A stretch of DNA of 64,000 nucleotides from JBBRHQ01 sp963720735 (GTDB taxonomy: Bacteria > Actinomycetota > Thermoleophilia > Solirubrobacterales > 70-9), in contig CAVRGL010000008.1 in NCBI GenBank assembly GCA_963720735.1, positions 186,001 through 250,000 of the forward strand, written 5' to 3'. This document shows positions 60,908 through 64,000 of the stretch, one piece after another. How positions within the stretch are numbered: the stretch's first letter is position 1; each line of letters starts with the position of its first letter. The position numbers were made by a program, and so were the translations under genes. The notes beneath the pieces are model-generated. The model saw only the letters and a list, made by a program, of their open reading frames with translations. It searched no databases and was not told the origin of the DNA.

Positions 60908-61028
60908 GCCGGCGCGGTGTTAGCGCCGGCACATGCATGTAAGGCGGCGGAGCCGCCGTAAGTCATTCATCCCTGGCCGGCGCGGTGTTAGCGCCGGCAC
61001 ATGCATGTAAGGCGGCGGAGCCGTCGCC
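60908..61028 (+). repeat. family-1 two-hairpin element, tandem dimer (site D)
   Basis: Two copies with a 68-bp period. Hairpin 1 (GCCGGCGC, loop GGTGTTA, GCGCCGGC) is at 60908-60930 and 60976-60998, the spacer is ACATGCATGTAA, and hairpin 2 (GGCGGC-GGA-GCCGCC) is at 60943-60957 and 61011-61025. In the second copy one C is T, which leaves a G-T pair. Here hairpin 1 faces away from the nearest stop (leuB, 10 nt from 61028 to its stop), unlike the other sites. Confidence 0.85.
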
Positions 61029-61037
61029 AGTCATTCC

Positions 61038-62117
61038 TCAGAGCGAGGAGATCACCGCCGTGGTCATCTCGGCGGTGCCGACGAGCTCCTCGCCGGTCTC
61101 GCCGATCGCCAGGTCAGGAGTCCGGAGCCCGCGATCGAGCACCCGGTCGACCGCGGAGGAGATCCGCTCCGCCTGCTCGGACATCCCGAGGCCATGGTCG
61201 AGCATCATCGCCGCGGAGAGGAAGGTGGCGAGCGGGTTGGCCCGGTCGCTACCGGCAATGTCCGGAGCCGAGCCGTGCACCGGCTCGAACACGCCGGGGC
61301 CACCCTCGCTGTCCCCCAGGCTCGCCGAGGGCAACATTCCGAGCGACCCGGTCAGCATCGCCGACTCGTCGCTGAGGATGTCCCCGAAGAGGTTCTCGGT
61401 GACGATCACGTCGAATTCGGCGGGCCGCGAGACGAGCTGCATCGCCGCGTTGTCGACAAGCAGGTGGTCGAGAGCGACGTCGGGGTACTCGCCGGCAACG
61501 CGGCTGACGGTCTCGCGCCACAGGCGGGATGTCTCGAGCACGTTCGCCTTATCCACCGAGGTCACCCGGGGCTTGCTCCCGGACGCCTCCGCCCTGAGCC
61601 GGGCCGCACCGAAGGCTACCCGCGCGATCCGCTCGACCTCGGAGACGGAGTAGGCACAATCGTCATGGGCAACGTCGCCATCGCGACCGCTGTCGCCGAA
61701 GTAGATCCCCCCGGTCAGCTCGCGGACGACAAGCAGGTCCGTCCCCGCGATCCGCTCCTCACGCAGCGGGCTCGCCGAGGCCAGCGCCGGGATCGGCCGC
61801 ACCGGCCGCAGGTTCGCGAACAGCTCCAGGCCCTTGCGCAGCCCGAGGAGGCCCTGCTCGGGCCTCGGGGCGCTCGGGTCGGTGGTGTCCCACTTGGGTC
61901 CGCCGACGGCGCCGAGCAGCACGGCGTCGGCGTCGCGGCAGGCGTCGAGCACCTCCGCGGTGAGGGCGACCCCGCTGGCATCGATCGAGGCCCCCCCGAT
62001 CGGATGCTCCGAGAAGCTGAAGTCCCCGAGAGCGTCGAGCAGCCGGCGCGTCGCCTCGACTATCTCGGGCCCGATTCCGTCTCCGGGCAGCAGGACCACG
62101 CTGGGTTGTGTGCTCAT
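61038..62117 (-). CDS. leuB: 3-isopropylmalate dehydrogenase
   Basis: 359 aa. It has VVLLPGDGIGPEIV, the RPEQGLLGLRKGLELFANLRP substrate region (split), KANVLETSRLWR, and the NAD end EPVHGSAPDIAGSDRANPLA. It acts on isopropylmalate and, with CimA, on methylmalate for isoleucine. It is downstream of the methyltransferase, leuD and leuC on the same strand. Confidence 0.95.
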   Translation of the reverse strand: MSTQPSVVLLPGDGIGPEIVEATRRLLDALGDFSFSEHPIGGASIDASGVALTAEVLDACRDADAVLLGAVGGPKWDTTDPSAPRPEQGLLGLRKGLELFANLRPVRPIPALASASPLREERIAGTDLLVVRELTGGIYFGDSGRDGDVAHDDCAYSVSEVERIARVAFGAARLRAEASGSKPRVTSVDKANVLETSRLWRETVSRVAGEYPDVALDHLLVDNAAMQLVSRPAEFDVIVTENLFGDILSDESAMLTGSLGMLPSASLGDSEGGPGVFEPVHGSAPDIAGSDRANPLATFLSAAMMLDHGLGMSEQAERISSAVDRVLDRGLRTPDLAIGETGEELVGTAEMTTAVISSL

Positions 62118-62142
62118 CGAGACCGGGACTCTAGGGGCCGAG

Positions 62143-62913
62143 CTAGGCCCTTGCCTCGATGTTGAGCCGCACGTAGCCCAGGGTCAGCGGGGCATCGGAG
62201 CGCTCGAGGACCGCATCGGCGAAGGGGCGGCGCAGATCCTCGGGCAGCCGGTCCAGGTGGCGGACCAGGGTCACGGTCGTGATGAACTCGAGCGGGCGCT
62301 CGGGTCGCACCGGCTTCGGCTGGAGCCAGCATCGAGCCTCGCTGAACCCGGCACTGCGCAGGCGGCGCTCGGTCTCCTCGGGGCCGGCGAAGTTCCAGAC
62401 GGCCTCCTCGCCTCCAAGGTAGGGCGAGAACTCGGGGAGCGCCGAGACCTCCGTGATCACCTTGGTGTGCTCGGCGACGTTGCCCTGACCGCCGCACTGG
62501 GCGACCAGGCGCCCGCTCCCGGTGAGTGAGGCCCTCAGCCTTTCGAACAGCCGCTCGTGGTCGGTGATCCAGTGGAAGGTCGCGGTCGAGAAGATCAGGT
62601 CGACCGGCTCTGGGAGCCGCAGCTCGGCGAGGTCGGCGACCAGGTAGGTGGCGGCGTCGCCGAGCCTATCCCTCGCCTTGGCGATCATCGCCTCGGAGCC
62701 GTCGACCGCGATCAGCTCTCCTTCGGGCAGGCGCTTGAGCAGCTCGGCGGTGACCCTGCCCGAGCCGCAACCGGCGTCGAGCGCCCGTTCGTCGCCGCGC
62801 AGCTCGAGGCGGTCGAGCACCTCCATCCCCCAGGAGAACTGTGGATCGGAGACCTGGTCGTAGGTCTCCGCATCCCACTCCCGCGAGCCCGCCGCTTCCG
62901 CCCCCTCGCTCAC
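62143..62913 (-). CDS. class I SAM methyltransferase, trans-aconitate methyltransferase-like
   Basis: 256 aa. SAM motif I is ALDAGCGSGRVTAELL (45-60), followed by LIAVDGSEAMIAKAR and DLIFSTATFHWITDHERLF. The W-D-x2-x-Y start (WDAETYDQ) and FHWI are typical of Tam-like carboxyl methyltransferases. It lies between leuD and leuB: its ATG overlaps the leuD stop (ATGA) and it ends 25 nt before leuB. Its placement suggests a tricarboxylate or isopropylmalate-type acid as substrate, which is inference. Confidence 0.87.
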   Translation of the reverse strand: MSEGAEAAGSREWDAETYDQVSDPQFSWGMEVLDRLELRGDERALDAGCGSGRVTAELLKRLPEGELIAVDGSEAMIAKARDRLGDAATYLVADLAELRLPEPVDLIFSTATFHWITDHERLFERLRASLTGSGRLVAQCGGQGNVAEHTKVITEVSALPEFSPYLGGEEAVWNFAGPEETERRLRSAGFSEARCWLQPKPVRPERPLEFITTVTLVRHLDRLPEDLRRPFADAVLERSDAPLTLGYVRLNIEARA

Positions 62914-63473
62914 AGAGCCGTGGTCACGGGCCCATCGGAGAATCGACCGGAGGACTCGTACTCGTCGATTGCGCCGACGTTCTGCAGGGTGATCCCGATG
63001 TCGTCGAGCCCGTTCAGCAGGCGGTGCTTGAGGTCGTTCTCGAGCTCGAATCCGAACACGCCGGCCTCACAGTCGACGGTGCCGTCGTCGAGGTCGATCC
63101 GCGCCTCTCCGGCCTCGGCGACGAGCCGGCAGTGCTGCTCGTCGAGGACGACCGGCAGCAGGCCGATCTTGGTGCAGTTTCCGTAGAAGATGTCAGCGAA
63201 CGACGGCGCGATGATCGCCTCGAATCCGAAGTCCTGCAGGGCCCACGGCGCGTGCTCGCGCGATGAGCCGCAACCGAAGTTCCGCCCTGTCACCAGGATC
63301 GGATTCGGCTCCAGCTCGACCTCGCCGGAGCGGAACCAGTCATAGAAGAGGAACTCGCCGAACCCGGTCCGCTCCACCCGCTTCAGAAACTGCTTGGGGA
63401 TGATCTGGTCGGTATCGACGTCTGAGCGATCGAGCACCGAGACCTTCCCCTCGATCACGTCCACAGCCCTCAT
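62910..63473 (-). CDS. leuD: 3-isopropylmalate dehydratase small subunit
   Basis: 187 aa swivelling domain of the aconitase family. It has DVDTDQIIPKQFLKRVERTG, the substrate loop GRNFGCGSSREHAPWAL, and ADIFYGNCTKIGLLPV. It starts at ATG 63473, 21 nt after leuC. With LeuC it isomerises isopropylmalate and citramalate. Confidence 0.96.
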   Translation of the reverse strand: MRAVDVIEGKVSVLDRSDVDTDQIIPKQFLKRVERTGFGEFLFYDWFRSGEVELEPNPILVTGRNFGCGSSREHAPWALQDFGFEAIIAPSFADIFYGNCTKIGLLPVVLDEQHCRLVAEAGEARIDLDDGTVDCEAGVFGFELENDLKHRLLNGLDDIGITLQNVGAIDEYESSGRFSDGPVTTAL

Positions 63474-63494
63474 TCACCCTCCTTCTGCCGGCGT

Positions 63495-64000
63495 TCATGT
63501 CCAATCCCTGATGTCGACGAAATGGCCCTCGAGGGCCGCCGCAGCGGCCATCTTCGGGCTTACCAGGTGGGTCCGGCCGCCCTTGCCCTGGCGGCCCTCG
63601 AAATTGCGGTTCGAGGTCGAGGCGCAGCGCTCCCCTTCCGAGAGGATGTCCGGGTTCATCCCCAGGCACATCGAGCAGCCGGCCTCGCGCCACTCGAACC
63701 CGGCGGAGCGGAAAACCTCGTCGAGCCCCTCGGACTCCGCCTCGGACTTGACCTGCTGGGAGCCGGGCACGACCATCGCGCGGAGCGAATCCGCCACCCT
63801 CCGTCCGTCGACGATCTCCGCCGCCTCACGCAGGTCCTCGACCCGCGAGTTGGTGCAGGAGCCGATGAAGATGCGGTCGAGCCGTATCTCGGTCATCGGG
63901 GTCCCGGGCTTCAGGTCCATGTAGGCGAGCGCTCGCCTCGCCGTCTCCGGGTTTACCGGGCCCTCGCCCAGCGAGTCGGGGTCTGGGACGGAATCCGTCA
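63495..64000 (-). CDS. leuC: 3-isopropylmalate dehydratase large subunit (5' end outside window)
   Basis: The last about 168 residues are visible and the reading frame is open to the right edge, so an internal ATG at 63920 is not the start. The [4Fe-4S] ligands appear in FIGSCTNSRVEDL and EAGCSMCLGMNPD, then TSNRNFEGRQGKGGRTHLVS. It is the first leu gene of this block within the window. Confidence 0.95.
   Translation of the reverse strand, partial: TDSVPDPDSLGEGPVNPETARRALAYMDLKPGTPMTEIRLDRIFIGSCTNSRVEDLREAAEIVDGRRVADSLRAMVVPGSQQVKSEAESEGLDEVFRSAGFEWREAGCSMCLGMNPDILSEGERCASTSNRNFEGRQGKGGRTHLVSPKMAAAAALEGHFVDIRDWT

Overview
The window is GC-rich chromosomal DNA from an actinobacterium, most likely class Thermoleophilia (order Solirubrobacterales or close). 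This rests on the mix of actinobacterial gene clusters seen here: an RsiG-like protein, an FHA protein and a MerR regulator together; sepF; imuB-DUF6504-dnaE2; a MurA with Asp at the active site. A short HisG with HisZ and a secreted protein with a C-terminal domain of a type common in Solirubrobacterales also fit. The order-level call is inference and would need the 16S sequence at 49093-50638 to be placed. Almost everything is housekeeping DNA. I see no phage, insertion sequence, integron, CRISPR array or tRNA gene.

Layout: 1-6984 (minus strand) carries ispG, a large membrane protein, proS, pgsA and then a separately promoted RsiG-like / FHA / MerR operon. 7042-12110 holds a secreted protein, an acetyltransferase paired with a helical-barrel protein, and a fatty acyl-CoA ligase. 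12149-19066 is the rpsB-tsf-pyrH-frr-uppS-cdsA-dxr-rseP cluster, linking translation, isoprenoid, undecaprenyl and phospholipid synthesis. 19178-24592 is a division and housekeeping group (pgeF, yggS, sepF, proC, yggT, lspA, an rluD-like gene, cca). 24626-26954 has two exported proteins. 27073-34091 is murA followed by a tightly overlapping histidine operon (hisZ-G-D-B-H-A-F). 34180-39176 is mixed: an HD protein, a broken alpha/beta hydrolase, a duplicated zinc-site protein, an isocitrate/isopropylmalate dehydrogenase-like paralog and two lipoproteins.

39287-44255 is an SOS mutagenesis cassette (LexA box, imuB, DUF6504, dnaE2). It is followed by a second perfect LexA box lying on the start codon of a small unknown ORF. 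45689-50983 is a complete rRNA operon (16S-23S-5S, minus strand) with promoter, leader, RNase III processing stems and terminator. tyrS and a class A penicillin-binding protein diverge beyond it. 55026-64000 carries mpg, argH, a DegT aminotransferase, cimA, ilvE, leuB, a methyltransferase, leuD and partial leuC, which together form an isoleucine/leucine block.

The least ordinary feature is non-coding. Two families of structured intergenic elements fill the gaps between genes. Family 1 has two hairpins joined by a conserved 12-nt spacer; it always occurs as a head-to-tail dimer, its stems covary between sites, and three of four dimers begin 5-6 nt after a stop codon. Family 2 is a hairpin with a conserved 13-nt loop core, seen once as a dimer and once singly. 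Other notable points are an RsiG-type c-di-GMP signature with Gln replaced by His, MurA Asp117, the orphan SOS-box ORF, and a methyltransferase inside the leucine operon.
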